Shown here piece after piece: positions 42,385 to 49,990 of a stretch of DNA of 64,000 nucleotides (position 1 is its first letter; each line of letters starts with the position of its first letter). Under the pieces are notes generated by a model. The model saw nothing but the letters and a program-made list of their open reading frames with translations. It was not told the origin of the DNA and did not search any database. Position numbers and translations under genes: made by a program. This DNA comes from an uncultured Flavobacteriales bacterium (GTDB lineage Bacteria > Bacteroidota > Bacteroidia > Flavobacteriales_D > Sanyastnellaceae), in NCBI GenBank assembly GCA_937881575.1, contig CALGEI010000042.1:124001-188000 (forward strand), written 5' to 3'.

Positions 42385-44151
42385 ATGGATGCAATGGAAT
42401 TGAAGGCTCACGCTCAAAAACGTGCAGCGCTATGGACAAAGGAGCCTTTTGATGTGGCTACGCGGGATGAGGTGGAACGGTTGATTGCGGAAGATGGGGA
42501 TGCGCTTGTGGAGCATTTTTATACGGATCTGGAATTTGGAACGGGCGGTTTGCGAGGATTGATGGGCCCAGGCACCAACCGGATGAATCGTTACACTGTG
42601 GCCCAAACCACCCAAGGATTGGCCCAGTACGTCTTAGCGTCTGACGCACTGACTCCATCCGTGGCCATCGCCCATGATTCGCGCAATCGCAGTCCGGAAT
42701 TTGCGAGGGTAGCGGCTGAAGTATTGGCGGGCAATGGCATTGACGTGTTTCTCTATCCAGAGTTGCGTCCCACGCCCCAACTGTCCTTTACCGTTCGAAA
42801 CAAAGGGTGTACGGCGGGTATCGTGATTACGGCGAGCCACAACCCCAAAGAATACAACGGGTACAAAGTGTATTGGAGTGACGGGGGTCAAATTGTCCCT
42901 CCACACGACGCAGGCATTATTGAGGAGGTTCGCGGAGTGCAATCGATGGAGTCCGTTCGTTGGGCGGGTGATGAAGATCAGCACCGCATCCACATGTTGG
43001 ATGTTGCTGATGATGCGGCTTATCTCCGAACAGTCAAGGATTTGAGTTTAGATCAGGCGCTGCGTGAGCGCGGTTCAGACATGCCTTTGGTCTTCACGCC
43101 ATTGCATGGAACCGGTTCGGCTTCGGTTATTCCTGCTCTGAAAAATGCCGGTTTTCGAAATGTGCACATCGTTGAAAGTCAAAGGGAACCGAATGGCAAT
43201 TTCCCGACAGTCCACAGTCCCAATCCGGAAGAGGGTGCGGCTTTAGCTGAAGCAATTGCACTAGCGAAACAAGTGGGAGCGCAATTGGTGATGGGCACGG
43301 ATCCCGATGCCGATCGCGTGGGCATAGCGGTGCCAGACAACCGTGAAGCGAGCGGATACAAATTGCTCAACGGCAATGAAACGGGCGCGTTGTTGGTGCA
43401 TTACGTTCTGCGAGGCCGCCAACAAGCGGGACAACTCAATACGGCGACGGATTTTGTCGCCAAGACCATCGTAACGTCCAATCTGATGTCGGACTTGGGA
43501 CGAAGTTTTGGACTTCAGGTACATGAGACCTTGACGGGATTCAAATGGATCGCAGACGCCATCCGAAGAGAAGAAGGCCAGGGGCGTTTTGTCGTAGGCG
43601 GAGAGGAGAGTTATGGCTATATGATTGGTGATGCTGTCCGTGACAAGGATGCCGTTGCAGCGTCTTGCTTGTTGGCTGAAATGGCGCATGTTGCTCAGGC
43701 TTCAGGAACCGACCTGTTGGGTGAATTGGAAGCCATTCATCGGGAACACGGGCTGTATCGTGAGGCGTTGATTTCTCAAACGCGCCATGGCCGATCAGGC
43801 AAAGAAGAAATTGCGACTCAAATGGAGTCATTCCGCACAGCCCCTCCAATGGAATTAGCAGGGGAGGGCATAGTCGAATTGTGTGACTACCGCACGAGTC
43901 AGCGAACAACTTACCCCGCGGGAACCTCTGAAGCAATAGGCTTACCGGCATCCAATGTCATTCAATTCGTAACCGCAGAAGGTTCAATTGTCACCGCACG
44001 GCCGAGCGGCACAGAACCGAAAATCAAGTTTTACTTTTCTGTGCGCATGTCACCTGAGGAATTGGCGAATCATTCCAGCTATACTGAGGCACAGCAGGAA
44101 TTGGATCTTCGAATCGACCGTCTCAAAGAAGCTTTAGGAATCAAAGCGTAG
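42385..44151 (+). CDS. Phosphoglucomutase/phosphomannomutase, long type
   Basis: A 588-residue alpha-D-phosphohexomutase interconverting hexose 6- and 1-phosphates. It carries FGTGGLRGLMGPGTNRMN near residue 46, the active Ser loop TASHNPKEYNGYKVY near 150, the Mg loop GTDPDADRVG near 307, the sugar loop GGEESYGYM near 407 and the phosphate loop RPSGTEPKIKFY near 535. The length and LMGPGTNRMN motif match the PGM2-like type, active on glucose and sometimes on phosphopentoses. The ATG at 42385 is two bases after the rfbD stop; a TTG six bases earlier overlaps it. Confidence 0.93.
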   Translation: MDAMELKAHAQKRAALWTKEPFDVATRDEVERLIAEDGDALVEHFYTDLEFGTGGLRGLMGPGTNRMNRYTVAQTTQGLAQYVLASDALTPSVAIAHDSRNRSPEFARVAAEVLAGNGIDVFLYPELRPTPQLSFTVRNKGCTAGIVITASHNPKEYNGYKVYWSDGGQIVPPHDAGIIEEVRGVQSMESVRWAGDEDQHRIHMLDVADDAAYLRTVKDLSLDQALRERGSDMPLVFTPLHGTGSASVIPALKNAGFRNVHIVESQREPNGNFPTVHSPNPEEGAALAEAIALAKQVGAQLVMGTDPDADRVGIAVPDNREASGYKLLNGNETGALLVHYVLRGRQQAGQLNTATDFVAKTIVTSNLMSDLGRSFGLQVHETLTGFKWIADAIRREEGQGRFVVGGEESYGYMIGDAVRDKDAVAASCLLAEMAHVAQASGTDLLGELEAIHREHGLYREALISQTRHGRSGKEEIATQMESFRTAPPMELAGEGIVELCDYRTSQRTTYPAGTSEAIGLPASNVIQFVTAEGSIVTARPSGTEPKIKFYFSVRMSPEELANHSSYTEAQQELDLRIDRLKEALGIKA

Positions 44152-44158
44152 CATCGGC

Positions 44159-44749
44159 TCATCGCTTTTCCAATTGATCGACACCTTCTTGGATGGTTTC
44201 TTCCACCCGGTCTACACTGCTTTGGATGCTTTCTCTGAGTTCATCCCAGGGTGTGTCTCGACGCATTTCGGGAATAACCCATTCAATTGCGGTTTCGATA
44301 TGAGGGAAAACGAGGGATTCATCAGCGGCCTTCTCGGGTAGCCATGCCCGATTCCCAAAGACAGCGTCCAAGGCGAACGTCAGGATGCTTAAGAAGCAGA
44401 CCATCTGAACGGCTCCGAGTGCCATTCCGGCCAGTTTATTGACCAGTCCCAAGGCCGAGAGGTCTACGATTTTTTCGATCATTTTGGCCAGCATGTGCAC
44501 GCCGATGACCACCAGAATAAACGCAAGAACGAAGGCAGTGAGAGACAATATGTTTTCAGGCCAATCCAGCTCATCGTGTAACCATTGAGCGAGGCCGTCC
44601 GAACCATGAAACCCTCCATAAATGCCCGCAACCAGGGCAATGACGGACGCGATCTTCACAATGAATCCTTTCCGGAAACCTCGCCACATAGACCACAAAA
44701 GGACCACGGTAAGGAAAATATCAATGGGTGTTGCTTCTGGCCAATCCAT
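44159..44749 (-). CDS. cvpA: CvpA-family inner-membrane protein
   Basis: A 196-residue protein with four N-terminal helices within the first 130 residues: TPIDIFLTVVLLWSMWRGFRKG (named by its ends) matches the conserved CvpA start, followed by ASVIALVAGIYGGF, ILSLTAFVLAFILVVIGVHML and ALGAVQMVCFLSIL. The rest is a charged cytoplasmic or periplasmic tail rich in Glu and Arg. CvpA is linked to colicin V production and envelope stress in enterobacteria; its mechanism is unknown. The start at 44749 is chosen over an upstream ATG that would run into the divergent GNAT gene; a TACCTTGT element sits 12 bases before it. Confidence 0.82.
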   Translation of the reverse strand: MDWPEATPIDIFLTVVLLWSMWRGFRKGFIVKIASVIALVAGIYGGFHGSDGLAQWLHDELDWPENILSLTAFVLAFILVVIGVHMLAKMIEKIVDLSALGLVNKLAGMALGAVQMVCFLSILTFALDAVFGNRAWLPEKAADESLVFPHIETAIEWVIPEMRRDTPWDELRESIQSSVDRVEETIQEGVDQLEKR

Positions 44750-44753
44750 GCGA

Positions 44754-44761
44754 ACAAGGTA
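44754..44761 (-). promoter_or_regulatory. Leaderless-type -10 element of cvpA
   Basis: Minus strand TACCTTGT, then TCGC, then ATG. TACCTT is kept, with the last two bases changed, at the 12-base position. Confidence 0.4.
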
Positions 44762-44783
44762 AGGTGGGCGTGGGAGATGTTGG

Positions 44784-44791
44784 TACCTTTC
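44784..44791 (+). promoter_or_regulatory. Leaderless-type -10 element of the GNAT gene
   Basis: TACCTTTC, then GCAC, then the ATG at 44796. It stands 22 bases from the facing cvpA element, in a 46-base intergenic region that must hold both promoters. Confidence 0.45.
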
Positions 44792-44795
44792 GCAC

Positions 44796-45284
44796 ATGGA
44801 AAACACCCCATTGGATTGGATCATTCGGCCGGGCCAATCAGACGATATCCCAGCCGTTCATGCATTGATTGTGGACCTGGCGATTTACGAGCGCGCCGAA
44901 TCAGAGGTGGTCACTACCGTGGATGCATTGACTGCTGACGGTTTTGGTCCCCACGCGATCTACGAACTGATTGTGGCGGAATCCGAAGGTAAAGTTGTTG
45001 GGATGGCGCTGTGGTACGTCAAGTACAGCACCTGGAAAGGAAAGTGTGGTTTCTTGGAAGACCTTATGGTCGCGGAGTCTCATCGTGGTCAAGGCATCGG
45101 CAAAGCCCTTTTTGAGGAAGTGGCACGGACCAGCGCGAATCGAGGGTATTTACGCATGGAATGGCAGGTGTTGGATTGGAATGAACCGGCCATAGGATTT
45201 TACCAACAACTTGGAGCTGAATTGGATGGCGAATGGTTCAATGGCAAATTGTCCGGCGCGGGATTGGCAGCTTACCAAACATGA
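44796..45284 (+). CDS. GNAT N-acetyltransferase, diamine acetyltransferase-like
   Basis: A 162-residue GNAT protein. The acetyl-CoA loop is RGQGIGKALFEE near residue 98, preceded by the beta strand GFLEDLMVAESH; WNEPAIGFYQQLGAEL near 128 is the family C-terminal motif with the conserved Tyr. The pairing of a short EDL strand with WNxPxIxFYxxxGA resembles spermidine/spermine or thialysine acetyltransferases (SAT-like), so polyamines are a likely substrate class, not a proven one. It is divergent from cvpA and followed by a gene-free stretch with terminators. Confidence 0.85.
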   Translation: MENTPLDWIIRPGQSDDIPAVHALIVDLAIYERAESEVVTTVDALTADGFGPHAIYELIVAESEGKVVGMALWYVKYSTWKGKCGFLEDLMVAESHRGQGIGKALFEEVARTSANRGYLRMEWQVLDWNEPAIGFYQQLGAELDGEWFNGKLSGAGLAAYQT

Positions 45285-45391
45285 TCGTTGAATCGATTGA
45301 ATTTGTTCTGCTTTCTGTTGAAGATGACGCATTCTGGCTTAACATTGAGTAGCCAGTGGATTGGTCTCCCTGGTGGGTAGAACATCTTGAA

Positions 45392-45416
45392 ATCATTTGT
45401 CCTGACGGCAAATGAT
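45392..45416. repeat. Perfect inverted repeat with short loop
   Basis: ATCATTTG (45392-45399) pairs with CAAATGAT (45409-45416); two more pairs, one a T-G wobble, extend the stem to ten with a five-base loop CTGAC. There is no T-run on either side, so it is not a standard intrinsic terminator. Confidence 0.55.
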
Positions 45417-45442
45417 GAACAGATTTTAGTTCAATGCTAAGT

Positions 45443-45476
45443 GGAGTAGAACAGCGGTTCTGCTCCATTTTTTTTT
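45443..45476 (+). terminator. Intrinsic terminator after the GNAT gene
   Basis: A ten-pair stem (GGAGTAGAAC with GTTCTGCTCC, one G-T pair), a four-base loop and then A followed by nine T. It is the strongest plus-strand terminator in the window, 159 bases after the GNAT stop, which leaves room for a 3' untranslated region. Confidence 0.85.
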
Positions 45477-45540
45477 GATGTCGAATTTGGAAAAAGAAGC
45501 CAGAAGAAATTCGGGGGCATCGCAGCGAAAACAAGGCCTA

Positions 45541-45571
45541 AAAAAAGCCGCAACGAGGCAGCTTTTTTTTT
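45541..45571. terminator. Bidirectional terminator-like hairpin
   Basis: A run of A (45540-45546), GCC, a seven-base loop, GGC, AGC and then nine T. The A and T runs can pair to lengthen the stem, and either strand ends in a T-run. It probably terminates the minus-strand DUF2795 message and backs up the plus-strand terminator. Confidence 0.65.
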
Positions 45572-45590
45572 GAGCATTCACATGAAGTCG

Positions 45591-45812
45591 CTAATATTCG
45601 TCCTCGTTAAAAAAGAAGTCTTCTTTGCTCGGGTAATCCGGCCAGATGTCTTCAATGGTTTCGAAGGAGTCGCCTTCATCTTCCAATTGTTGGAGGTTTT
45701 CTACCACTTCCAATGGAGCCCCAGCTCGCATGGCGAAATCGATAAGTTCATCTTTAGTAGCCGGCCAAGGGGCATCTTCCAGATAGGAGGCGAGTTCAAG
45801 TGTCCAGTACAT
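45591..45812 (-). CDS. DUF2795-family small protein
   Basis: A 73-residue acidic protein (MYWTLELASYLEDAPWPAT at the start; PDYPSKEDFFFNEDEY at the end). The sequence is that of a very conserved small protein found across Bacteroidota and placed in DUF2795; its function is unknown. It is about one quarter Asp and Glu, has no signal or membrane segment, and the first 45 residues look helical, as in proteins binding nucleic acid or partners. It stands alone with a well-formed promoter (45833-45862) and its own terminator, which suggests a free-standing, steadily expressed gene. Confidence 0.88.
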   Translation of the reverse strand: MYWTLELASYLEDAPWPATKDELIDFAMRAGAPLEVVENLQQLEDEGDSFETIEDIWPDYPSKEDFFFNEDEY

Positions 45813-45832
45813 GAGGTTTAAGCTTCAGCGCG

Positions 45833-45862
45833 CAAAAATAGAAGAATCACCGTCATATGCAA
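45833..45862 (-). promoter_or_regulatory. Promoter of the DUF2795 gene
   Basis: On the minus strand TTG (45862-45860), 19 bases, TATTTTTG (45840-45833): both elements of the Bacteroidota promoter at ideal spacing. The start codon is 21 bases downstream, so this gene has a short leader. Confidence 0.65.
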
Positions 45863-45913
45863 GGATTTCGATGGAAACCTCGTCAAACAGTGCGCTATTT
45901 CTTTTGCAAGCGT

Positions 45914-46471
45914 TTAAGAAGCCGGTTCCCAGGGGATTTCATCGACCTCTAGGGCTTGGCTTAAGACGCGACTCCAAATGAAAAAGACGTCGCTGAGCCG
46001 ATTGAGATAAGCCACGAGTAAAGGAGGGAGGGCCTCGACCTTTCCGAGGCCGATGACCCGTCGTTCAGCGCGACGGCATACAACCCGACAAAGGTGGGCA
46101 GAAGAGACTGCGGGATGCCCTCCGGGAATGACAAATTGCTTCAATTCAGGGAGTGTTTCTGACTGGCGGTCCATCCATGCTTCCATTTCATCCATTCGCG
46201 AGGAGGGAATCGTTGGCAAACGGACGAGCATTTCGGGGTCCGTCGTAGCGAGATGACTTCCCCAAGTGAAGAGGTCTGACTGCAGTGTCCGGAGAAGCGT
46301 GATTTGCTCAGGGGCGGAAGCTACCGCTTCATGATCGCCCAATGCACCGAGCAATGTGTTCAATTCGTCCAACGTTCCGTACGCCTCGATGCGCAAATCA
46401 TCTTTCGATAGACGTTGACCTCCAAATAAGGACGTCATGCCTTCATCACCTGTTCGCGTGTATATCCGCAT
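45914..46471 (-). CDS. PduO-type ATP:cob(I)alamin adenosyltransferase
   Basis: This enzyme adenylates cob(I)alamin to the coenzyme form of B12. The 185-residue protein has the family length and residues: YTRTGDEGMTSLFGG at the N-terminus (ATP-binding loop), AYGTLDELNTLLG near 30, FVIPGGHPAVSSAHLCRVVCRRAERR (named by its ends) near 113 with the catalytic Arg, and YLNRLSDVFFIWSR near 155. Adenosylcobalamin is the cofactor of methylmalonyl-CoA mutase, and the epimerase of that pathway is encoded at 57974, so the two genes fit one pathway although 11 kb apart. Confidence 0.92.
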   Translation of the reverse strand: MRIYTRTGDEGMTSLFGGQRLSKDDLRIEAYGTLDELNTLLGALGDHEAVASAPEQITLLRTLQSDLFTWGSHLATTDPEMLVRLPTIPSSRMDEMEAWMDRQSETLPELKQFVIPGGHPAVSSAHLCRVVCRRAERRVIGLGKVEALPPLLVAYLNRLSDVFFIWSRVLSQALEVDEIPWEPAS

Positions 46472-46556
46472 TTTTAATTCTTTGAGAAGACCAAACTACG
46501 AAGCAGGCGTTACACCCCTAACTTTATGCGCTCAAGAAGTCTAGATAAGAGCCCCA

Positions 46557-47021
46557 ATGAAAAGCCCTTCCACGACCCAGGATTCCAACTCCAAGCAACG
46601 CCGATATGACGAAGCATACATGCGCATGGCTGTGGAGTGGGCACAGCTATCCCATTGCAACCGGAAGCAGGTGGGCGCTTTGATCGTGAAGGACCGGATG
46701 ATCATTGCTGACGGATTCAATGGGACGCCCACGGGATTTCCCAATACCTGTGAGACGGACGCGGGAGAGACCCACTGGTATGTGTTGCATGCAGAGGCCA
46801 ACGCGATCACCAAATTGGCCCGGTCCAATAACAGTGCTCAAGGAGCCACCTTGTACATCACACTTTCTCCTTGCCGAGATTGTGCCAAGCTAATTTACCA
46901 AGCAGGAATTAGTCGCGTCGTTTACAAGCGAGCTTACAAGGACACGGGAGGAATAGAATTCCTGGCCACGGCGGGAGTGCATGTGGACGCATTGGAGATG
47001 AATGCAAACGACGAAGGTTAG
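46557..47021 (+). CDS. dCMP deaminase / ComE-like cytidine deaminase
   Basis: A 154-residue zinc deaminase of the dCMP deaminase family that makes dUMP for thymidylate synthesis. The zinc site is complete: HAEANAI near residue 81 (His ligand and catalytic Glu) and PCRDCAK near 106 (two Cys ligands). An additional CNRKQVGALIVKD and NTCETDAGETHW supply family residues and a possible second zinc site. It is divergent from the cobalamin adenosyltransferase and ten bases before the processing protease, with which it is probably cotranscribed. Confidence 0.92.
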   Translation: MKSPSTTQDSNSKQRRYDEAYMRMAVEWAQLSHCNRKQVGALIVKDRMIIADGFNGTPTGFPNTCETDAGETHWYVLHAEANAITKLARSNNSAQGATLYITLSPCRDCAKLIYQAGISRVVYKRAYKDTGGIEFLATAGVHVDALEMNANDEG

Positions 47022-47030
47022 GAAGAAATA

Positions 47031-48698
47031 ATGGCACTCGAATCCACCCCCATGCGATCACCGGCTCCACCTTGGCAGCCTATGGCGTTTGCCTTGGTTC
47101 TGCTTATTGGCGTTTTGATTGGAAAAACCCAAACAGGTCAACGAGACGTTGCATACAACGGTACCTCTGAACGCGGGCGTGTTGTTCACATTTTGGATCG
47201 CATTGAGCGATTGTATGTTGATGAGGTGGAACGCGATGTGTTAGAAACCATTGCAGTGGAGGCTATCTTGGATGAATTGGACCCCCACAGCATGTTTTTT
47301 AGTGCGGAGGAATTGGCCGCTATGGCAGAGCCGATGGAAGGGAATTTTGAAGGAATCGGCGTAGAGTTCATCATCCAAGAGGATACGTTGATGGTGGTGG
47401 CAGTGATCCCTGGTGGGCCCTCGGAGAGAGGGGGAATCCGTGCGGGAGACCGCATTCTGAGTGTCGATTCCGTGGCTATTTCAGGCTCGGATTTAACGAA
47501 CAAAAAGGTCATGGAATGGCTCAAGGGGCCGCGAAATACGACTGTTCGTGTTGGGCTGGATCGTCCTGAAGGTTCCAATGAAGTGCTGCTACGTCGTGAC
47601 CGCATCCCCATCCATAGCGTGGTGGCGTCGATTCCCCTCAATGAGCAAGTGGGGTATATCAAGGTGGTGAGATTTGCTCAAAATACAGCGGAAGAGTTTG
47701 AGGAGGCCATGCGAAAATTGGATCGTGCTGGCGTTGGAAGTGTCGTAATCGATCTCAGAGGAAATGGTGGAGGTTACTTGAATGCGGTGGTGCCCATGGT
47801 GGAATCGTTTTTACAAGAAGACCAATTGGTGGTGTACACGGAGGGTGAACATGCCTCCAAACGCACTTACGAAGCCCGTCGCAATGGTCCGTGGAAAGAT
47901 TGGCCGTTGGCGGTTCTGATTGATGAATCCTCAGCGTCGGCCAGTGAGATTTTTGCGGGAGCGATTCAAGACAATGACCGCGGTTTTGTCGTTGGGCGCA
48001 GGAGCTTCGGCAAAGGGTTGGTTCAAGAAGAGTTTGATGTCGCAGGTACCGGTGCGCTGCGCTTGACAGTGGCTCGTTTTTATACGCCTTCGGGCCGGGC
48101 GATTCAAAAACCGTATGGAGGAGAAGTGGAGTATGAGGACGATTACCTCGCACGATTTGAACGGGGTGAATTGTTCCATGAGGATAGCATCGGGGTTGTG
48201 GATAGCTTGATGTACCTCACCCCGGGTGGTCGCGAAGTGTTCGGGGGCGGAGGCATTGTACCTGATTTTTTCGTGCCTTTGGATACCGCTCGCTGGACGG
48301 CATTTTTAACGGATTTGAGCTGGACAGGAATTCTTCGTGATGCCGCATTTGGATTTGTCGATGCGAACCGGTTCGAACTGGAGGCTTTCGCAACTCCCGC
48401 ATTGCTGACCCTGTCCATTCAGGAGCGTGCCTTGGATCATTTACTTGCAGAAGCCGCCAGTGCAGGTTGGGAAGCACGTGGTTTGGGCCGTGCTGAACGC
48501 GATCAAATAGCGCATCGTTTTATGGCACAAGTCATCCGCAATGTCTTTGGTGAGGAGGGATACCATGCGCATCTCGCTGGTCAAGATCCGACCGTAGGCA
48601 AGGCGTTGAATTTGTTGAAACACGTTTCGCACCTTGTCGTGGTCGATGGTCGCTTAACTTTGCCTGTAAATTCGACTACATCAAACGAAAATATCTAG
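47031..48698 (+). CDS. C-terminal processing peptidase, S41 family
   Basis: A 555-residue secreted or anchored serine protease. The N-terminus has one hydrophobic helix (WQPMAFALVLLIGVLIG near residue 16) acting as signal anchor. A PDZ domain follows (about 95-185, with EGIGVEFIIQEDTLMVVAVIPGG named by its ends), then the S41 domain with RGNGGGYLNAVVP near 242, the catalytic Ser in SSASASEIFAGAIQD near 302 and the catalytic Lys in RRSFGKGLVQEEF near 326. The C-terminal 150 residues are a helical addition. Such peptidases trim periplasmic proteins. The gene also carries the sod promoter near its 3' end. Confidence 0.92.
   Translation: MALESTPMRSPAPPWQPMAFALVLLIGVLIGKTQTGQRDVAYNGTSERGRVVHILDRIERLYVDEVERDVLETIAVEAILDELDPHSMFFSAEELAAMAEPMEGNFEGIGVEFIIQEDTLMVVAVIPGGPSERGGIRAGDRILSVDSVAISGSDLTNKKVMEWLKGPRNTTVRVGLDRPEGSNEVLLRRDRIPIHSVVASIPLNEQVGYIKVVRFAQNTAEEFEEAMRKLDRAGVGSVVIDLRGNGGGYLNAVVPMVESFLQEDQLVVYTEGEHASKRTYEARRNGPWKDWPLAVLIDESSASASEIFAGAIQDNDRGFVVGRRSFGKGLVQEEFDVAGTGALRLTVARFYTPSGRAIQKPYGGEVEYEDDYLARFERGELFHEDSIGVVDSLMYLTPGGREVFGGGGIVPDFFVPLDTARWTAFLTDLSWTGILRDAAFGFVDANRFELEAFATPALLTLSIQERALDHLLAEAASAGWEARGLGRAERDQIAHRFMAQVIRNVFGEEGYHAHLAGQDPTVGKALNLLKHVSHLVVVDGRLTLPVNSTTSNENI
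48635..48663 (+). promoter_or_regulatory. Promoter of the superoxide dismutase gene inside the peptidase 3' end
   Basis: TTG (48635-48637), 18 bases, TAACTTTG (48656-48663): both promoter elements at ideal spacing, lying within the last 65 bases of the preceding coding region. The sod ATG is 39 bases after it. Confidence 0.65.
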
Positions 48699-48701
48699 AC
48701 C

Positions 48702-49307
48702 ATGGCTTTTGAATTACCAGCGCTTCCTTATGCCTACGACGCACTCGAACCTCACTTGGATGCGCGTACCATGGAGATTCATCACAGCAAGCATCACGCG
48801 GGCTACACGAACAATCTCAACGCAGCTGTTGCCGGAACGGCAATGGAAGGAAAGTCCATTGAGGCTTTGTTAGCGGAACATTCGGATGTTCCTGCCGTGC
48901 GCAACAATGGCGGTGGATACTACAACCACGATCTGTTTTGGACAAGCATGTCTCCAGCAGGCGGAGGTGAGCCCTCAGGGGATTTGGCTGCTGCCATTGA
49001 GAGTGACTTGGGCGGATGGGCCGCTTTCCAAGAAGCCTTTGCGAAGGCCGCAGCAACGCGTTTTGGTTCCGGCTGGGCGTGGTTGTGTGTAAAGGATGGA
49101 AAATTGAGTGTTTGCTCTTCCGCCAACCAAGACAATTCCCTGATGCCCGGTGTGGGTTGCGGAGGAACACCCATTTTGGGGCTGGATGTTTGGGAGCACG
49201 CCTACTACCTCAACTACCAAAACCGCCGACCTGATTACATTGCTGCGTTTTTCAACGTCATCAATTGGGATACCGTGGCTGAGCGATACGCAGCTGCTCG
49301 CGGGTGA
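48702..49307 (+). CDS. sodA: Superoxide dismutase, Mn-type by sequence
   Basis: A 201-residue Fe/Mn superoxide dismutase. Metal ligands are His in [12 protein letters not shown] near residue 27, His in [11 protein letters not shown] near 76, and Asp and His in [16 protein letters not shown] near 165. The outer-sphere Gln lies in the C-terminal half (SANQDNSLM) while the N-terminal site has Gly (NNGGGYYN), the pattern of Mn rather than Fe enzymes; cambialism cannot be excluded. There is no signal peptide, so it acts in the cytoplasm. It has its own promoter inside the upstream gene, and its stop overlaps the ispD start as GTGA. Confidence 0.93.
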   Translation: MAFELPALPYAYDALEPHLDARTMEIHHSKHHAGYTNNLNAAVAGTAMEGKSIEALLAEHSDVPAVRNNGGGYYNHDLFWTSMSPAGGGEPSGDLAAAIESDLGGWAAFQEAFAKAAATRFGSGWAWLCVKDGKLSVCSSANQDNSLMPGVGCGGTPILGLDVWEHAYYLNYQNRRPDYIAAFFNVINWDTVAERYAAARG

Positions 49308-49978
49308 AACAGCATGTGATTATTGTTGCTGGAGGAACAGGCACGCGCATGCAGCAGCCTGTCGCCAAGCAATTCATCGAATTGAAGGGTCTGCCACTGA
49401 TGTGGTGGACCCTTCGTCGATTTCGCGAAGCGCTGGGAGAAGATTTGGACGTGACTTTGGTTTTGTTTCCAGGATTATTTGCTGAATTCAAATCGCTGGA
49501 ACAGAAGCATGGCCCTGCGGGGGTGCACCGCATTGTAGAAGGGGGACAGGAGCGCTGGCACTCGGTGGTCAATGGACTGCGTGTTTTGCCAGAGACCGGA
49601 ATTGTAGCGGTGCATGATGCCGTCCGTCCTTTCACTTCAGTTGCGACCATCCAACGCTGTTTTGAGGCCGCGGGACATCACGGATCAGCGGTCCCTACCG
49701 TGCCGCTGAAGGACAGTGTTCGACAAATGAGCGGCGGGACTTCGGTGGCGCTTGATCGGGCTTCCCTTCGGGCTGTGCAAACACCCCAATGCTTCGATTT
49801 GAAGCGCCTGAAGGCAGCATATGCACTGGGGTTTCACGCGGAATTTACCGATGACGCCAGCGTGTATGAATTCGCCGGAAATGCGATTCATTTGGTAGAA
49901 GGCGATTTGGAGAATATCAAGGTCACGACCCCAGAAGACCTGCTCATTGCATCTGCTTTTTTAACGCGCAACGAGTAA
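49304..49978 (+). CDS. ispD: 2-C-methyl-D-erythritol 4-phosphate cytidylyltransferase
   Basis: IspD activates MEP with CTP in the non-mevalonate isoprenoid route. The 224-residue protein shows [12 protein letters not shown] near residue 6, the [17 protein letters not shown] nucleotide/metal loop near 19, [10 protein letters not shown] near 103 and the closing [12 protein letters not shown] and [10 protein letters not shown] motifs. The start is a GTG that overlaps the sodA stop as GTGA, one base after its own reading would otherwise begin. It supplies the isopentenyl units used by uppS and the polyprenyl synthase in this window. It converges on the CPBP gene with a 12-base gap. Confidence 0.93.
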   Translation: MKQHVIIVAGGTGTRMQQPVAKQFIELKGLPLMWWTLRRFREALGEDLDVTLVLFPGLFAEFKSLEQKHGPAGVHRIVEGGQERWHSVVNGLRVLPETGIVAVHDAVRPFTSVATIQRCFEAAGHHGSAVPTVPLKDSVRQMSGGTSVALDRASLRAVQTPQCFDLKRLKAAYALGFHAEFTDDASVYEFAGNAIHLVEGDLENIKVTTPEDLLIASAFLTRNE

Positions 49979-49990
49979 TCGGTCTGAATT

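Larger units (their letters stand above)
45285..45590. other. Gene-free stretch with hairpins between GNAT and DUF2795 genes
   Basis: These 306 bases hold no credible coding sequence; the open frames present lack a family match or plausible start context. They contain an inverted repeat at 45392-45416, a strong terminator at 45443-45476 and a bidirectional terminator-like hairpin at 45541-45571. It is the largest gene-free interval in the window. Confidence 0.6.

Noticed and set aside
45238-45534. 98-residue minus-strand open frame in the gene-free interval after GNAT
   Set aside because: It overlaps the end of the GNAT gene and runs antisense through the strong terminator hairpin; Ser/Thr/Arg-rich with no domain, so judged non-coding.
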